A stretch of 58,289 nt of DNA. Source: Hyella patelloides LEGE 07179. Lineage in GTDB: Bacteria > Cyanobacteriota > Cyanobacteriia > Cyanobacteriales > Xenococcaceae. Under the pieces are notes generated by a model, which did not search any database, had not been told where the DNA came from, and saw only the letters and a list, made by a program, of their open reading frames with translations. The position numbers and the translations under genes were made by a program. The stretch spans positions 1 to 58,289 of the forward strand of contig NZ_LR213777.1 in assembly GCF_900659865.1 (NCBI RefSeq), written 5' to 3'. Below are positions 33,910 through 44,522 of the stretch, piece after piece (the stretch's first letter is position 1; each line of letters begins with the position of its first letter).

Positions 33910-36420
33910 GTGAAGCAACAATTACAAACTGGAATTATTTGTAGCCTCTTGGTTTCATCGTTGTTCACAAATGTTGGTAGCAAAGCCTGCGCCGTAGAAA
34001 ACAAAACATTATCCGATGAATTCCCTGCAACTACGGTGAGAGAATGGCGAGAAAGGGAAAGCTTACCATATCAGCGATCGCAATTACCACAGTTAAATAA
34101 TAATTCTCTTGTTATCAATCAAATCGAAGTCAGATCGATAACAGAAGGAATCGAAATTATCTTAAACACCTCCGATGGTGCGATACCTCAAAGTATTACT
34201 TCCACAACAGACAATAGCCTGATTATCGACATTCCTAATGCTCAATTAGAGTTACCAGAAAAAGAATTCGTCCAAGAAAATCCTGTTGATGGCATTGCTT
34301 CAATTACAGCCACGAATCTGGATATCAGTACGGTTCGGGTCATTATAACAGGCATTACAGCAACACCTACAGGAGAAATAAGACAAACTTCTCAAGGTCT
34401 AACTATCAACGCGACACCACCTGCAACCGTAGCAGATACTGTAACCCCAGCAGACCAAGTAATTGATATTATTGTCACGGCAGAAAAAAAGCCAGAAAAC
34501 TTACAGGATGTTCCTATCAGTGTTACCGCTATTACTGAACAGGAAGCAGAAGACGGAGATATTACCTCTTTTAGAGACGTTGCCGAAAACACCCCCAATT
34601 TTACTACCTATACTCCCAGTCGAAACTTTGTTAATTACAGTATTCGAGGTTCGAGCAATTTTAACTTTTTCGCCCGCGACCCCGTAGCTTTTTACATAGA
34701 TGATGTTCCTTATGATTACGTTAACTTTTTGGGAGTAGAAGTATTTGATATCGAGCGAGTAGAAACATTACGGGGTCCTCAATCTACTTTATACGGTAAA
34801 AACGCCAGAGCAGGGGTAGTTAATGTTATTACCAAACCACCAAGCGACGAATTTGAATTTAATGGAAATATTGGCTATGGTAATTTCGATAATTTCGACG
34901 TACAAGCTAGATTAAGTAGTCCTATCGTCGAAGATAAACTAGCTTTTTCCCTTTCAGGGAGCTATGAAAACAGAGATGGTTATACCGAAAACACTTTTCT
35001 CGATACAGATATTGATTCTCAGTCAGGATTTACTACCAGAGGTAAATTACTTTGGACTCCTACGGATAATTTAAGTATTGCTTTTAACGCTTCTGTAGAT
35101 GGTTATGATGATGGAGCGCAACCTTTTGTTATTTTACAATCAGACGATCCTTTTGAAACAGAGCAAGACTTTCAAGGTTTTAACGATCTTAATAACGATA
35201 CTCAATCAATTAGAGTCGATTACGAACATTCCGCCTTTCGTTTGACTTCAATTACTGCAAGACGTTTTTCCGATAGTAATTTTGAGTATGACTCTGATGG
35301 CGGTATTTCAGCTATAGCAGCCGTTTTTGCTGTAGATGTAAATTCAACAGTGCTTAGCCAAGAGATTCGCTTACAATCTCCTGAAGAAAGTGAAAGGTTT
35401 GAGTGGATTTTTGGTGGATACTACGAATCTAGAGATTTTAATGTGGATGAATTTCGTTTTATTACCTCCTCTAGTGGGGATTTTACCGAAGCAGAAATTG
35501 ATGAAGATACTTTTGCACTTTTTGGTCAGGCTAGTTACAAACCAGTCGATGCTTTAACCTTAACTGTAGGATTGCGTTACGAACTTTTTGATTCGATCTT
35601 AGATAAGAGGGATGCTAACGAATTTCTAGGAACTGCTACTAACCTAAGTTTTGAAGATGTAGAACAAGATGATGAGATTTTGTTACCTCGTTTCACTGCC
35701 CAATATGATTTTAATCCTAACTTAATGGTTTATGGCTCGATCGCCAGAGGTTATAATCCCGCAGGGGTAAATTATCAAGCAACGGTAGAAGAGGTATTGA
35801 GGTACGATACGGAAACTTCTACTAACTACGAAATCGGTTTAAAGTCTTCTTGGTTTAGCGATCGCATAAATCTCAATTTAGCTGCTTTTTATAGTCCTGT
35901 TGAAGATTTTCAGTTACTCGTCTCTGATGATTCTGGGTTTTCTCGTCAAATTGGCAATGCTGATGCTGATATTACTGGTTTTGAAGTAGAGTTGAGAGCA
36001 ACTCCTTTTGATGGATTTGATGTAATTGCTGGTTTCGGTTATGTGGATGCTACTTTCGATGAATTTGAAAACCCTTTCCGCAATGAACAAATTGATGGTA
36101 ATCGTCTGCCTTATTCCCCAGACTATACTTATAACTTAGCCCTACAGTATCGTGCTAATCCTGGTATTTTCACTAGACTAGAATTACAGGGATTTGGTAC
36201 GACGGTTTTTGATAATGCCAATGACTTTGAACAAGAACCTTTTGTCTTGGTAAATGCTCGTCTTGGCTACGAACGAGATAATTATGGCATTTACTTTTTT
36301 GCCAATAATATTTTTGATGTGGAGTATCTGGCAACTGCATTTAATTTTGGTGCTTTAGGAGACATTGCTAGTTTTGGCGCGCCTGCTACAGTAGGTTTTC
36401 AAGTGAGGAGTAAATTTTAA
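33910..36420 (+). CDS. TonB-dependent siderophore receptor with AMIN domain
   Basis: 836 residues. Signal peptide (about 1-28; MKQQLQTGIICSLLVSSLFT); AMIN domain (about 62-170; LVINQIEVRSITEGIEIILN), a cyanobacterial hallmark of these receptors; TonB-box/plug region (about 185-300; IDIIVTAEKKPENLQDVPIS, RVETLRGPQSTLYGKNARAG); then a 22-strand outer-membrane barrel ending in the canonical aromatic residue (VGFQVRSKF). GTG start. It imports a ferric siderophore with TonB-ExbBD energy. The MFS gene downstream probably moves the siderophore over the inner membrane. Confidence 0.92.
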   Translation: MKQQLQTGIICSLLVSSLFTNVGSKACAVENKTLSDEFPATTVREWRERESLPYQRSQLPQLNNNSLVINQIEVRSITEGIEIILNTSDGAIPQSITSTTDNSLIIDIPNAQLELPEKEFVQENPVDGIASITATNLDISTVRVIITGITATPTGEIRQTSQGLTINATPPATVADTVTPADQVIDIIVTAEKKPENLQDVPISVTAITEQEAEDGDITSFRDVAENTPNFTTYTPSRNFVNYSIRGSSNFNFFARDPVAFYIDDVPYDYVNFLGVEVFDIERVETLRGPQSTLYGKNARAGVVNVITKPPSDEFEFNGNIGYGNFDNFDVQARLSSPIVEDKLAFSLSGSYENRDGYTENTFLDTDIDSQSGFTTRGKLLWTPTDNLSIAFNASVDGYDDGAQPFVILQSDDPFETEQDFQGFNDLNNDTQSIRVDYEHSAFRLTSITARRFSDSNFEYDSDGGISAIAAVFAVDVNSTVLSQEIRLQSPEESERFEWIFGGYYESRDFNVDEFRFITSSSGDFTEAEIDEDTFALFGQASYKPVDALTLTVGLRYELFDSILDKRDANEFLGTATNLSFEDVEQDDEILLPRFTAQYDFNPNLMVYGSIARGYNPAGVNYQATVEEVLRYDTETSTNYEIGLKSSWFSDRINLNLAAFYSPVEDFQLLVSDDSGFSRQIGNADADITGFEVELRATPFDGFDVIAGFGYVDATFDEFENPFRNEQIDGNRLPYSPDYTYNLALQYRANPGIFTRLELQGFGTTVFDNANDFEQEPFVLVNARLGYERDNYGIYFFANNIFDVEYLATAFNFGALGDIASFGAPATVGFQVRSKF

Positions 36421-36650
36421 TTCAAAATTATCAAGAAAAATCAAAGTACGACAATCAGTCTTTTGATTTCCCGATTTTCAAATGATAAATTCTTATTTGT
36501 CAAATTTAGCATTGATACAGCTACGAAATTTCTCTAAAGGTTCAGCAATATCAATTGGAGCAGGTGAATAACTTATTCATTGAACTGGTGGTAAAAAAAC
36601 TCTAACGAAAGTCGTACTTTTGGCGTTCAGGTGAAATCAAAATTCTGATT

Positions 36651-37826
36651 ATGAATAAATGGGGATTACTCGCTAGCTTATATGTTGCTCAATTTTTACC
36701 CATAGCTTTCTTTGGACAAACTTTACCCATATTTTTGCGACAACAGGGCATTTCTTTAGAATTGATTGGCTTAACCAGTTTACTTAGTTTACCCTGGACA
36801 TTCAAAGTCCTCTGGTCGCCGTTGATAGACCGCTATGGCTGGACGAAGTGGGGACATTATAAGTTTTGGATTGTCCTGATGCAAAGCCTAATGGGAATAG
36901 CAATTATAGTTTGTGCTTTTCTCGATCTAGAAACAAATTTTATACTTTTACTTGCAGGAATGCTAATTGCCATTACCTTTGCTGCAACTCAAGACATCGC
37001 TACCGATGCTTTGGCGATTGAAATACTCAAACCTTCAGAAAGAGGGTTAGGCAATAGTATTCAAGGTGCTGGTGGTTATTTAGGTTCAATTTTAGGCGGT
37101 GGTGTAATTCTCATCTTGTTAGATACTTGGGGCTGGACTAAAAGCTTGTTAGTTATGGCGTTGGTAGTTTTCTTGTTGATTTTTCCAGTCCTGTTTCATC
37201 GAGAAAACCTTAGCATCCCCAAAACAGATTATAAAATTAATTTTTCTACCCTAGGAGGCTTTTTTAAGCAATCTGGAATGATGGGATGGATAATAATTCT
37301 ACTTGTTTATATGATGGGCGTTACCATTACTAGCACCATGTCTCGTCCCTTACTGGTAGATTTAGGAATGTCTATGACAGAAATTGGTGTAATGAATGGC
37401 ATTGTCTCTTTTAGTGGAGGTTTTGTTGGCTCTATTTTAGGGGGATTTTTACTTAAACCTTTGGGCAGAAAAAGAGGTTTAATTGTATTTGGTATTTTGA
37501 TGGCAATTGCGATCGCTTTTTGGATACTCCCCACTCTAGGATTTACCAGTTTACCGCTTCTCTATATCGTATCCTGTAGCCTACATTTCACTTACAGTAT
37601 GTCTTGTGTTCCGATGTTTGCAATTTCTATGGATAATAGCAGACCAGGAAATTCAGGATTTGACTATACCCTTCAAGTTACCATCATTTTTATCGGTAGT
37701 TTACTGGCTGGTAGCTATAGTGGTTTTATTGCCGAATCTCTGGGTTACGCTGGAGCATTTGCGATCGCTTCTGCTATATCCTTGTTAGGAGTATTGTTAG
37801 TGATTACTTTATTCAATAATAAGTAA
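36651..37826 (+). CDS. MFS transporter, RhtX/FptX-like siderophore permease
   Basis: 391 residues with about twelve membrane segments. The start (MNKWGLLASLYVAQFLPIAF then FGQTLPIFLRQQGISLELIG) and ATQDIATDALAIE are typical of the AmpG/RhtX/FptX branch of the major facilitator superfamily. Position 230 bp after a TonB siderophore receptor supports uptake of an intact siderophore across the inner membrane; AmpG-like muropeptide transport is the alternative. No siderophore synthesis genes are nearby. Confidence 0.85.
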   Translation: MNKWGLLASLYVAQFLPIAFFGQTLPIFLRQQGISLELIGLTSLLSLPWTFKVLWSPLIDRYGWTKWGHYKFWIVLMQSLMGIAIIVCAFLDLETNFILLLAGMLIAITFAATQDIATDALAIEILKPSERGLGNSIQGAGGYLGSILGGGVILILLDTWGWTKSLLVMALVVFLLIFPVLFHRENLSIPKTDYKINFSTLGGFFKQSGMMGWIIILLVYMMGVTITSTMSRPLLVDLGMSMTEIGVMNGIVSFSGGFVGSILGGFLLKPLGRKRGLIVFGILMAIAIAFWILPTLGFTSLPLLYIVSCSLHFTYSMSCVPMFAISMDNSRPGNSGFDYTLQVTIIFIGSLLAGSYSGFIAESLGYAGAFAIASAISLLGVLLVITLFNNK

Positions 37827-37886
37827 TAAAATTTTTAGGAAAGAAAGAATCGGCTATTTACTGTTACCCAAACCAAAGTTAATTAC

Positions 37887-37919
37887 TAAAAAAGCCCTTA
37901 AAAAATAAAATTAAGGACT
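37887..37919 (-). terminator. Intrinsic terminator of the str operon
   Basis: Read on the minus strand: AGTCCTTAA, a 9-base loop, TTAAGGGCT, then six T. The stem has one mismatch. It lies 62 bases downstream of the rpsJ stop and would end the rpsL-rpsG-fusA-tuf-rpsJ transcript. Confidence 0.75.
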
Positions 37920-37980
37920 TCTGTGTCATGATAAAAAACTACTTTTAACCAATCACTAAAGGTTGATTCATTATTAATTT

Positions 37981-38298
37981 TTATAATTTAACTTCAATAT
38001 CTACCCCAGCAGGTAAATCTAGTTTCATTAATGCATCAATAGTTTTAGAGGAAGGCTGATAAATATCAATAATGCGACGATGAGTACGAGTTTCAAAATG
38101 CTCGCGAGAATCTTTATCTACATGAGGAGAACGCAAAACACAATAAATTTTACGCTTGGTGGGTAAAGGAATAGGGCCAACAGGAGTAGCATTGGTACGA
38201 CCTGCGGTATCGACTATTTTCTCACAAGATGTATCGAGTAAACGGCGGTCAAAAGCTTTGAGACGAATGCGGATTTTTTGTTCTTGAATAGTTGCCAT
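37981..38298 (-). CDS. rpsJ: Ribosomal protein S10 (small subunit)
   Basis: 105 residues ([40 protein letters not shown]). Normal length. S10 is part of the 30S head and also the NusE antitermination partner. It is the last gene of the str operon here, as is usual in cyanobacteria, where rpsJ follows tuf. The terminator lies just beyond. Confidence 0.97.
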   Translation of the reverse strand: MATIQEQKIRIRLKAFDRRLLDTSCEKIVDTAGRTNATPVGPIPLPTKRKIYCVLRSPHVDKDSREHFETRTHRRIIDIYQPSSKTIDALMKLDLPAGVDIEVKL

Positions 38299-38362
38299 GA
38301 TGTTTAATTGTCAAGGTACAGAAAAATTAAATATAAGATCGGTCTTTTTTGAGACAAATTTT

Positions 38363-38416
38363 AAGGCAGACTGAAAAGCTAAAGGTTTATATCAGCTTTT
38401 TATCTCAATCTGCCTT
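38363..38416 (-). promoter_or_regulatory. Long hairpin between tuf and rpsJ
   Basis: AAGGCAGA pairs with TCTGCCTT, and inside it AAAAGCT with AGCTTTT, around a 13-base loop. It starts 20 bases after the tuf stop. There is no U-run on the minus strand, so it is more likely a processing, stability or attenuation structure than a full terminator. Confidence 0.55.
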
Positions 38417-38436
38417 GTTTTAGTTCATCCCCAGGG

Positions 38437-39666
38437 CTACTTAATAATCTTGGAGACTACACCCGCACCAATGGTACGACCACCTTCACGAATTGCAAAA
38501 CGCATTCCGTCTTCAATTGCGATGGGGTTAATTAGTTGCACTGTCATTTTGATGCGATCGCCAGGCATGACCATTTCTACTGCACTACCATCATCAGCAG
38601 TGTAGTCAGTGATGGTACCAGTTACATCAGTAGTACGTACATAGAACTGAGGGCGATAGTTCTTAAAGAAAGGAGTGTGACGACCACCTTCTTCTTTTGT
38701 AAGAACGTAAACTTCACCTTCAAATTCGGTGTGAGGAGTGATAGATTTGGGTTTAGCAAGAACCATACCGCGCTGGATAGCTTCTTTCTCTACACCACGA
38801 AGTAATAGACCTACGTTATCACCAGCCATACCTTGGTCTAATGTTTTTTGGAACATTTCAACACCAGTTACAGTGGAAGTTGTAGTGTCTTTAATCCCAA
38901 TGATTTCGATAGTTTCGCCAACTTTAACAATACCACGTTCAATACGACCAGTAGCAACAGTACCACGACCAGTAATTGAGAATACGTCCTCTACAGCCAT
39001 CAAGAAAGGCTTATCTACTTCACGCTCAGGAGTGGGAATGTAAGAGTCAACATTTTCCATCAACTCAAGAATTTTATCTACCCACTCGTTTTCGCCCTGT
39101 TTAATCTTGGGATTCTCCGCAAGTGCTTCTACAGCTTTTAGGGCAGAACCAGAAACGATGGGAATATCATCTCCTGGAAAATCATATTCACTCAATAATT
39201 CGCGAATTTCCAATTCAACAAGTTCTAACAGTTCTTCATCATCTACTTGGTCTTGTTTGTTCATGAAAACTACCAAGCTAGGAACACCGACTTGTTTTGC
39301 TAGTAGAATGTGTTCGCGAGTCTGAGGCATAGGCCCATCAGCAGCAGATACTACTAGGATACCACCGTCCATTTGCGCTGCACCAGTAATCATGTTTTTT
39401 ACATAGTCAGCGTGACCAGGACAGTCTACGTGAGCATAATGACGATTATCAGTTTCGTATTCTACGTGAGCCGTATTGATAGTGATACCACGTGCTTTCT
39501 CTTCAGGAGCAGCGTCAATATCTTCATAGTTTCTTGCTTTAGCTTTACCTTGAGCAGCTAGGGACAAAGTAATTGCTGCGGTCAAAGTAGTTTTACCGTG
39601 GTCTACATGACCAACAGTGCCAATATTGGCGTGTTCTTTATTACGTTCAAACTTTTCGCGTGCCAT
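38437..39666 (-). CDS. tuf: Elongation factor Tu
   Basis: 409 residues, intact. G1 loop [14 protein letters not shown], switch regions with [23 protein letters not shown] (G3), NKQD (G4) and SGSALK (G5); then the beta-barrel domains 2 and 3 ending [16 protein letters not shown]. Delivers aminoacyl-tRNA to the ribosome. The stop of fusA lies 13 bases upstream, showing co-transcription. Confidence 0.98.
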   Translation of the reverse strand: MAREKFERNKEHANIGTVGHVDHGKTTLTAAITLSLAAQGKAKARNYEDIDAAPEEKARGITINTAHVEYETDNRHYAHVDCPGHADYVKNMITGAAQMDGGILVVSAADGPMPQTREHILLAKQVGVPSLVVFMNKQDQVDDEELLELVELEIRELLSEYDFPGDDIPIVSGSALKAVEALAENPKIKQGENEWVDKILELMENVDSYIPTPEREVDKPFLMAVEDVFSITGRGTVATGRIERGIVKVGETIEIIGIKDTTTSTVTGVEMFQKTLDQGMAGDNVGLLLRGVEKEAIQRGMVLAKPKSITPHTEFEGEVYVLTKEEGGRHTPFFKNYRPQFYVRTTDVTGTITDYTADDGSAVEMVMPGDRIKMTVQLINPIAIEDGMRFAIREGGRTIGAGVVSKIIK

Positions 39667-39679
39667 AATTATTTATTCC

Positions 39680-41764
39680 TTAGTATATTTGTGCGTTCCC
39701 TACGTTTTTGGTGATAATTTCCTCAGCAACATTGCGAGGTATCTCACTGTATTCGCTGAACTCCATAGAAAAGATTCCGCGTCCTTGGGTTTTGGAGCGA
39801 ATATCTGTGGCGTAACCAAACATAGTGGCTAAAGGTACTTTAGCGACAACTATTGATTGTCCATTTCCCGAGTTCATCCCTTCGATGTTACCGCGACGAG
39901 AGTTGAGATCGCCCATGACATCACCAAGGAACTCTTCGGGTACTTCAACCTCGACTTTCATCATCGGTTCTAGCAATATAGGAGAAGCTTTTTGAACTGC
40001 TGCTCTAATTGCCATTATGCCAGCGAGTTTAAATGCCATTTCGTTGGAGTCAACGTCATGGTAAGAGCCATCCACCAGAGATACTTTAACATCTATTAAA
40101 GGATAACCTGCGATGATTCCCGTTTCACAGGCTTCTTTGACTCCCTGCTCTACAGCAGGTATGTATTCTCTAGGAATTACTCCACCCACAATTTTGGAGA
40201 CGAATTCAAAGCCACTACCAGGCTCGCCAGGCTCTAACTGTATGACAGCATGACCATATTGACCTTTACCACCGCTTTGCTTAATCCATTTTCCTTCAGC
40301 ATCGCTCGGCTTGCGGATTGTCTCTCTGTAAGCAACTTGCGGTGTTCCTACTGTAGCTTCTACGTTAAACTCTCTCAGCATTCTATCCACCAGAATTTCT
40401 AAGTGAAGTTCTCCCATGCCAGCAATTACTGTTTGGTTGGTTTCAGGATTAGTGCTAACACGAAACGTGGGGTCTTCATCAGAGAGAGCCTGTAGAGCCT
40501 TAGAAAGCTTTTCGACATCACTCTTGGTTTCGGGTTCAACCGCAACAGAAATCACTGGCTCTGGAACAAATAAAGATTCCAAAATAATTGGCTTATTTTT
40601 ATCACATAGAGTATCACCTGTGGTGGCAAATTTTAAGCCTACCGCAGCACCCAAATCTCCTGCTCTGAGTTCTTCTACTTCAATGCGTTCGTTAGACTTT
40701 AAAACTACCAAACGAGAAATACGTTCTTTTTTATCTTTGGTGGCGTTGTAGATATAACTCCCTTTGGATAAAACCCCAGAGTAGACTCTCATGAAGGTTA
40801 AGCGACCAAATTGATCGGTAGCTATTTTAAACGCCAAGGCAGAAAAAGGTTCATCATCTGATGAGTTTCTGACTGCTTCTTCTCCGTTGGGTAAAGTACC
40901 TTGAATTGCTGGGACATCAATGGGTGCGGGTAAGTAATCTACCACTGAATCTAGCAAAAGCTGGACACCTTTGTTTTTAAATGCAGAGCCACACAACATA
41001 GGCATGATAGTACCGTCTATAGTGCCTTGACGTAGAGCTTGCTTAATTTCCGTTTCCGAAAAATCCTCTTCCATCATGAACTTTTCTAGAAGTTGCTCAT
41101 CTACTTCGGCGATCGCTTCTATGAGTTTTCCACGATATTCTTGAGCTATTTCTTCTAATTCGGCAGGAATTTCTGTATCCTCGATATCTTCGCCCAAATC
41201 ATCCTTGTATATTTTGGCACGCATTCTTACCAAGTCGATAATGCCTTGGAAATTAGCTTCACTACCAATAGGAATTTGAATCGGTACTGCATTCGCTTTT
41301 AAACGCTCTTTGATTTGCTCATAGACTCGATCGAAGTTAGCACCAGTACGATCCATTTTGTTGACAAAGGCAATCCGAGGCACGTTATAGCGGTCTGCTT
41401 GTCGCCACACTGTTTCTGACTGAGGCTGCACGCCACCAACAGAGCAGAACACAGCTATAACACCATCTAATACTCTCATGGAACGTTCTACTTCAATAGT
41501 AAAGTCAACGTGTCCAGGAGTATCAATAATGTTAATTTTGTGATCTCTCCAACTGGTACTAATGGCTGCTGCTGTAATTGTGATACCTCTTTCTTTTTCT
41601 TGAGGCATCCAATCAGTTACGGCTGCTCCATCATGAACTTCACCCATTTTATGAGCGATTCCAGTATAGAAGAGAATACGCTCGGTTGTTGTTGTTTTAC
41701 CTGCGTCTATGTGCGCTGCGATACCAATATTGCGTACCCTTTCTAGCGGGACACTACGTACCAC
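39680..41764 (-). CDS. fusA: Elongation factor G
   Basis: 694 residues, five-domain translocase. GTG start at 41764 with AGGAGG nine bases upstream, giving [20 protein letters not shown] as in other cyanobacteria. G1 [16 protein letters not shown]3 DTPGHVDF, G4 NKMD, and domain [22 protein letters not shown]. It drives tRNA-mRNA translocation and ribosome recycling. Part of the str operon; 234 bp containing a palindromic repeat separate it from rpsG. Confidence 0.98.
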   Translation of the reverse strand: MVRSVPLERVRNIGIAAHIDAGKTTTTERILFYTGIAHKMGEVHDGAAVTDWMPQEKERGITITAAAISTSWRDHKINIIDTPGHVDFTIEVERSMRVLDGVIAVFCSVGGVQPQSETVWRQADRYNVPRIAFVNKMDRTGANFDRVYEQIKERLKANAVPIQIPIGSEANFQGIIDLVRMRAKIYKDDLGEDIEDTEIPAELEEIAQEYRGKLIEAIAEVDEQLLEKFMMEEDFSETEIKQALRQGTIDGTIMPMLCGSAFKNKGVQLLLDSVVDYLPAPIDVPAIQGTLPNGEEAVRNSSDDEPFSALAFKIATDQFGRLTFMRVYSGVLSKGSYIYNATKDKKERISRLVVLKSNERIEVEELRAGDLGAAVGLKFATTGDTLCDKNKPIILESLFVPEPVISVAVEPETKSDVEKLSKALQALSDEDPTFRVSTNPETNQTVIAGMGELHLEILVDRMLREFNVEATVGTPQVAYRETIRKPSDAEGKWIKQSGGKGQYGHAVIQLEPGEPGSGFEFVSKIVGGVIPREYIPAVEQGVKEACETGIIAGYPLIDVKVSLVDGSYHDVDSNEMAFKLAGIMAIRAAVQKASPILLEPMMKVEVEVPEEFLGDVMGDLNSRRGNIEGMNSGNGQSIVVAKVPLATMFGYATDIRSKTQGRGIFSMEFSEYSEIPRNVAEEIITKNVGNAQIY

Positions 41765-41797
41765 GAATATCTACCTCCTGATGTGTTGCTCCAAATC

Positions 41798-41862
41798 AAG
41801 CTGTCACGACTCGCGCTACCCAGAGCACCTGTCGTCGGCGCGGGGTCGCTCGTCAAGCTTTT
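41798..41862. repeat. GC-rich palindromic repeat between rpsG and fusA
   Basis: TCAAGCTGTCACGACTCGCG through CGCTCGTCAAGCTTTTG. Internal CCTGTCGTCGGCGCGGGGTC (41828-41847) matches 18 of 20 bases at 22864-22883. The repeat sits inside the untranslated gap of an essential operon and could form an RNA hairpin in the str transcript. Confidence 0.7.
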
Positions 41863-41998
41863 GTTACACTACTTACAATTTTATCCTTATTGGGCGAAAA
41901 AAAAACCAAGCCAATCACGGAGGTTTTTTGGTGCTAAAGTTTAAATCTAACCATTATTTAGCCAGTGCTTTTTTCTTGATTAAATTTTAGCCAGTTAT

Positions 41999-42469
41999 TT
42001 AATAGCGGTAGTGAGCAAAAGCTTTGTTTGCTTCAGCCATACGATGAGTTTCTTCTCGTTTTTTCATAGCTGCTCCTGTTTCATTGGCTGCATCCATGAT
42101 CTCATTGGCTAGTTTTCCTGACATAGTGCGACCACCTCTGGAACGCGAAAACTGAATCAGCCATCTTAATGCCAAAGTTGTCCCACGAGAAGGTTTTACT
42201 TCCATAGGTACTTGATAAGTAGCACCACCTACACGACGGGCTTTAACTTCTACCAAGGGAGTCAAGTTTTTCATTGCTTGCTCAAACACTTCTAAAGCTT
42301 CTTTTCCCGTTCTCTCAGCAACAACTGCAAATGCATCATAAACAATACGAGATGCTAAGGAATTTTTCCCCGATCTCATGACTCTTCTAATAGTCATGTT
42401 TACCAAACGGCTATTATAAACGGGATCTGGAGGAACTGTACGTTTTTTTCTTGTCGATCTACGAGACAT
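41999..42469 (-). CDS. rpsG: Ribosomal protein S7
   Basis: 156 residues ([40 protein letters not shown]; ending [13 protein letters not shown]). Normal length. It organises the 3' domain of 16S rRNA and regulates str operon translation in other bacteria. Second gene of the operon after rpsL. Confidence 0.97.
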   Translation of the reverse strand: MSRRSTRKKRTVPPDPVYNSRLVNMTIRRVMRSGKNSLASRIVYDAFAVVAERTGKEALEVFEQAMKNLTPLVEVKARRVGGATYQVPMEVKPSRGTTLALRWLIQFSRSRGGRTMSGKLANEIMDAANETGAAMKKREETHRMAEANKAFAHYRY

Positions 42470-42780
42470 GATTTGTTCTTGCTATAAGTTAGTTGAATAT
42501 ATCTGAGAAATACAATAACTATGTAGTTGTTTTCTCTAGTTCACATGAAATAGTTACTTAAAAAAGCCAGCTATTTTATAGCTTTGGTAACTATTGATTG
42601 ATGAGTATGTTGCTAAGGTCACAGAAGTCACAAAAACACTTTTTTCCTGCTTCTTAAAACTATAGGTTATTACAATAATAGAATTAGTTATGATGTAAAT
42701 TCCACATTAAACACCTTTGAAAAACGCTTTAAACTCTGTAAACAAAGCTTTCATTAAACCTAAGACATTAATTATTCCAA
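42470..42780. other. rpsL-rpsG spacer, nothing recognised
   Basis: 311 bp, AT-rich, longer than in most bacteria. Small imperfect hairpin (AGCCAGCTATTTTATAGCTT near 42563). No gene or repeat family was identified. An internal promoter or S7-binding leader is possible but not visible. Confidence 0.4.
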
Positions 42781-43155
42781 TTACTTTTTGGGACGTTTGG
42801 TGCCATACTTAGAACGTCCTTGTTTTCTGTCTTTTACCCCTGTAGTATCAAGAGTTCCTCTAACAATATGGTACCTTACTCCAGGTAAGTCTTTAACCCT
42901 ACCACCTCGGATAAGTACTACGGAGTGTTCCTGTAGATTATGACCTATTCCAGGGATATAAGCTGTTACCTCAAAGCCAGATGTCAGGCGAACCCTAGCT
43001 ACTTTCCTCAGAGCAGAATTAGGTTTTTTGGGCGTAGTAGTGTAAACTCTTGTGCAAACACCGCGACGTTGAGGACATTCTTTAAGAGCGGGCGATTTTG
43101 TTTTCTTTTTTAATTTGGAACGTTCGCTACGAATAAGTTGCTGGATAGTAGGCAT
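42781..43155 (-). CDS. rpsL: Ribosomal protein S12
   Basis: 124 residues ([60 protein letters not shown]). The streptomycin-region loop keeps K43-equivalent KPNSALRK and K88-equivalent PGVRYH, i.e. streptomycin-sensitive residues as far as can be read. First gene of the str operon; the HesB/IscA-type gene upstream is on the same strand, 133 bp away. Confidence 0.97.
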   Translation of the reverse strand: MPTIQQLIRSERSKLKKKTKSPALKECPQRRGVCTRVYTTTPKKPNSALRKVARVRLTSGFEVTAYIPGIGHNLQEHSVVLIRGGRVKDLPGVRYHIVRGTLDTTGVKDRKQGRSKYGTKRPKK

Positions 43156-43288
43156 AATCTATGTATTATATTAAGTACAATTAATCCTCTTTTGTTAGAA
43201 AGTCAATTAATCGATAGGCAGACAAATTCTAATAGTATGCAATTAATCTCTAGTATGTCAAGTATATAATGGTTATTTGCCAAAATTT

Positions 43289-43630
43289 TCATCCTGGTGT
43301 GTGTTTTTTTTCCGAGAAAGATATTCCACAACCACAGGTCTTAGCAGCATTGGGATTTTGAAAACGAAAACCACCACCCATCAAGTCTTCTGCATAGTCT
43401 AGCTTTGTGCCGTCTAGATAGATATAAGATTGAGGGTCAATTACGACGGAGATGCCATTACTATCAAAGCAACGGTCTTGTTGATTTGCTTGAGATTCTA
43501 GGTCTAAACAGTAAAATAAGCCAGAACAGCCACCTTGCTCTACTTTGAGTCTTAGTTTGCTGTCAGGCTTATGACGAGTCGATTGAATTCTAGCTATTTC
43601 TTGTGCAGCAGCTTGACTGATTTCGATCAT
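43289..43630 (-). CDS. A-type iron-sulfur carrier (IscA/HesB family)
   Basis: 113 residues. Conserved cysteines appear in EQGGCSGLFY and the C-terminal KTCGCGISF, the three-Cys signature of A-type scaffold/carrier proteins. Starts MIEISQAAAQEIARIQSTRH. It delivers Fe-S clusters in the cytoplasm, most likely with the Suf system. Gene position just upstream of rpsL is, to my recollection, conserved in cyanobacteria. Confidence 0.9.
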   Translation of the reverse strand: MIEISQAAAQEIARIQSTRHKPDSKLRLKVEQGGCSGLFYCLDLESQANQQDRCFDSNGISVVIDPQSYIYLDGTKLDYAEDLMGGGFRFQNPNAAKTCGCGISFSEKKHTPG

Positions 43631-43714
43631 TAAATATCAACTAGATAATAATTTTTTGTCACTTCAGCCAATGCTACTACAAATTGCTTTGGAATTAATT
43701 AATTGACCAGCTAT

Positions 43715-44140
43715 TTATTTGCTAGTACGAGAATAATCGTCTTGGAAACGAACAATATCATCTTCTCCAAGATATTGACCATTTTGCACCTCTATAAGCA
43801 CTAATTTGATAACTCCAGGGTTTTCTAAGCGATGGTTGGTGCATTGAGGAACATAGGTGGATTGATTGCTGCTGAGAATTTTTTCTTCATCACCACAGAC
43901 TACTCTAGCCGTACCAGAAACTACTATCCAGTGTTCACTACGATGATGGTGCATTTGTAGACTCAAGCGATGACCAGGATTAACCTCAATACGCTTAATT
44001 TTGTAGCCATTACCTTCTTCTAGGGTCGTAAAAGAACCCCAAGGACGAATTTCTGTAGCAGCTATTCCTGGCTGATTGAGAGATTCTGGTAAATTGAGTT
44101 CTTTTTCTTGATTTGGCTTGGTTTTGGTAGATTGGGACAT
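43715..44140 (-). CDS. Cupin, mannose-6-phosphate isomerase type II-like
   Basis: 141 residues, a single cupin domain equivalent to the isomerase module of ManC-type bifunctional enzymes: RPWGSFTTLEEGNGYKIKRI, then NPGHRLSLQMHHHRSEHWIV with the metal-binding His cluster, VVSGTARVVCGDEEKIL and VPQCTNHRLENPG. Stand-alone proteins of this kind may isomerise mannose-6-phosphate in nucleotide-sugar synthesis. On the same strand as, and 84 bp upstream of, the Fe-S carrier gene. Confidence 0.85.
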   Translation of the reverse strand: MSQSTKTKPNQEKELNLPESLNQPGIAATEIRPWGSFTTLEEGNGYKIKRIEVNPGHRLSLQMHHHRSEHWIVVSGTARVVCGDEEKILSSNQSTYVPQCTNHRLENPGVIKLVLIEVQNGQYLGEDDIVRFQDDYSRTSK

Positions 44141-44492
44141 GGTTTTTAGGAATATAAATTACTCTTTAAATCTTTTGGGTGTGATAAGAATTTTTCCGTC
44201 TAGTTATACTCACGGATACTTGATTGTTCCCTATGGCAAAGATAACAATAAAATCTCCAAAAGAAAATATTAATAGCTTCGATTAACTGAATTTACATCT
44301 AATCTTTACAAATCTACTGTGTTAATTGTGCGGAAGTTTACATTTCATTGGTGAGTGTATGAGGTATTTACGTAGTGGAGCTAAAGTGAATTTCTTAGCA
44401 GGTCATTTAACTGCAAGGTTTTGTATCGGTTTGAGTTTTTATTACGTTTTGAGATGTGGATTTCCATCTACTTATAATAATTATTTATGTCT

Positions 44493-44522
44493 CCAAAATA
44501 AAAGCGATCGCTTTTATTTTGG
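44493..44522. repeat. 30-bp perfect palindrome centred on a HIP1 site
   Basis: CCAAAATAAAAGCGA and its exact reverse complement meet at the centre of GCGATCGC. As RNA it would be a 15-bp hairpin with almost no loop; as DNA it is a large dyad. HIP1 sites are common here, but such extended symmetry is not. Confidence 0.8.

Noticed and set aside
38536-39832. Several plus-strand frames of 60-100 codons over tuf and fusA
   Set aside because: They are antisense shadows of highly biased translation genes with no ribosome sites.
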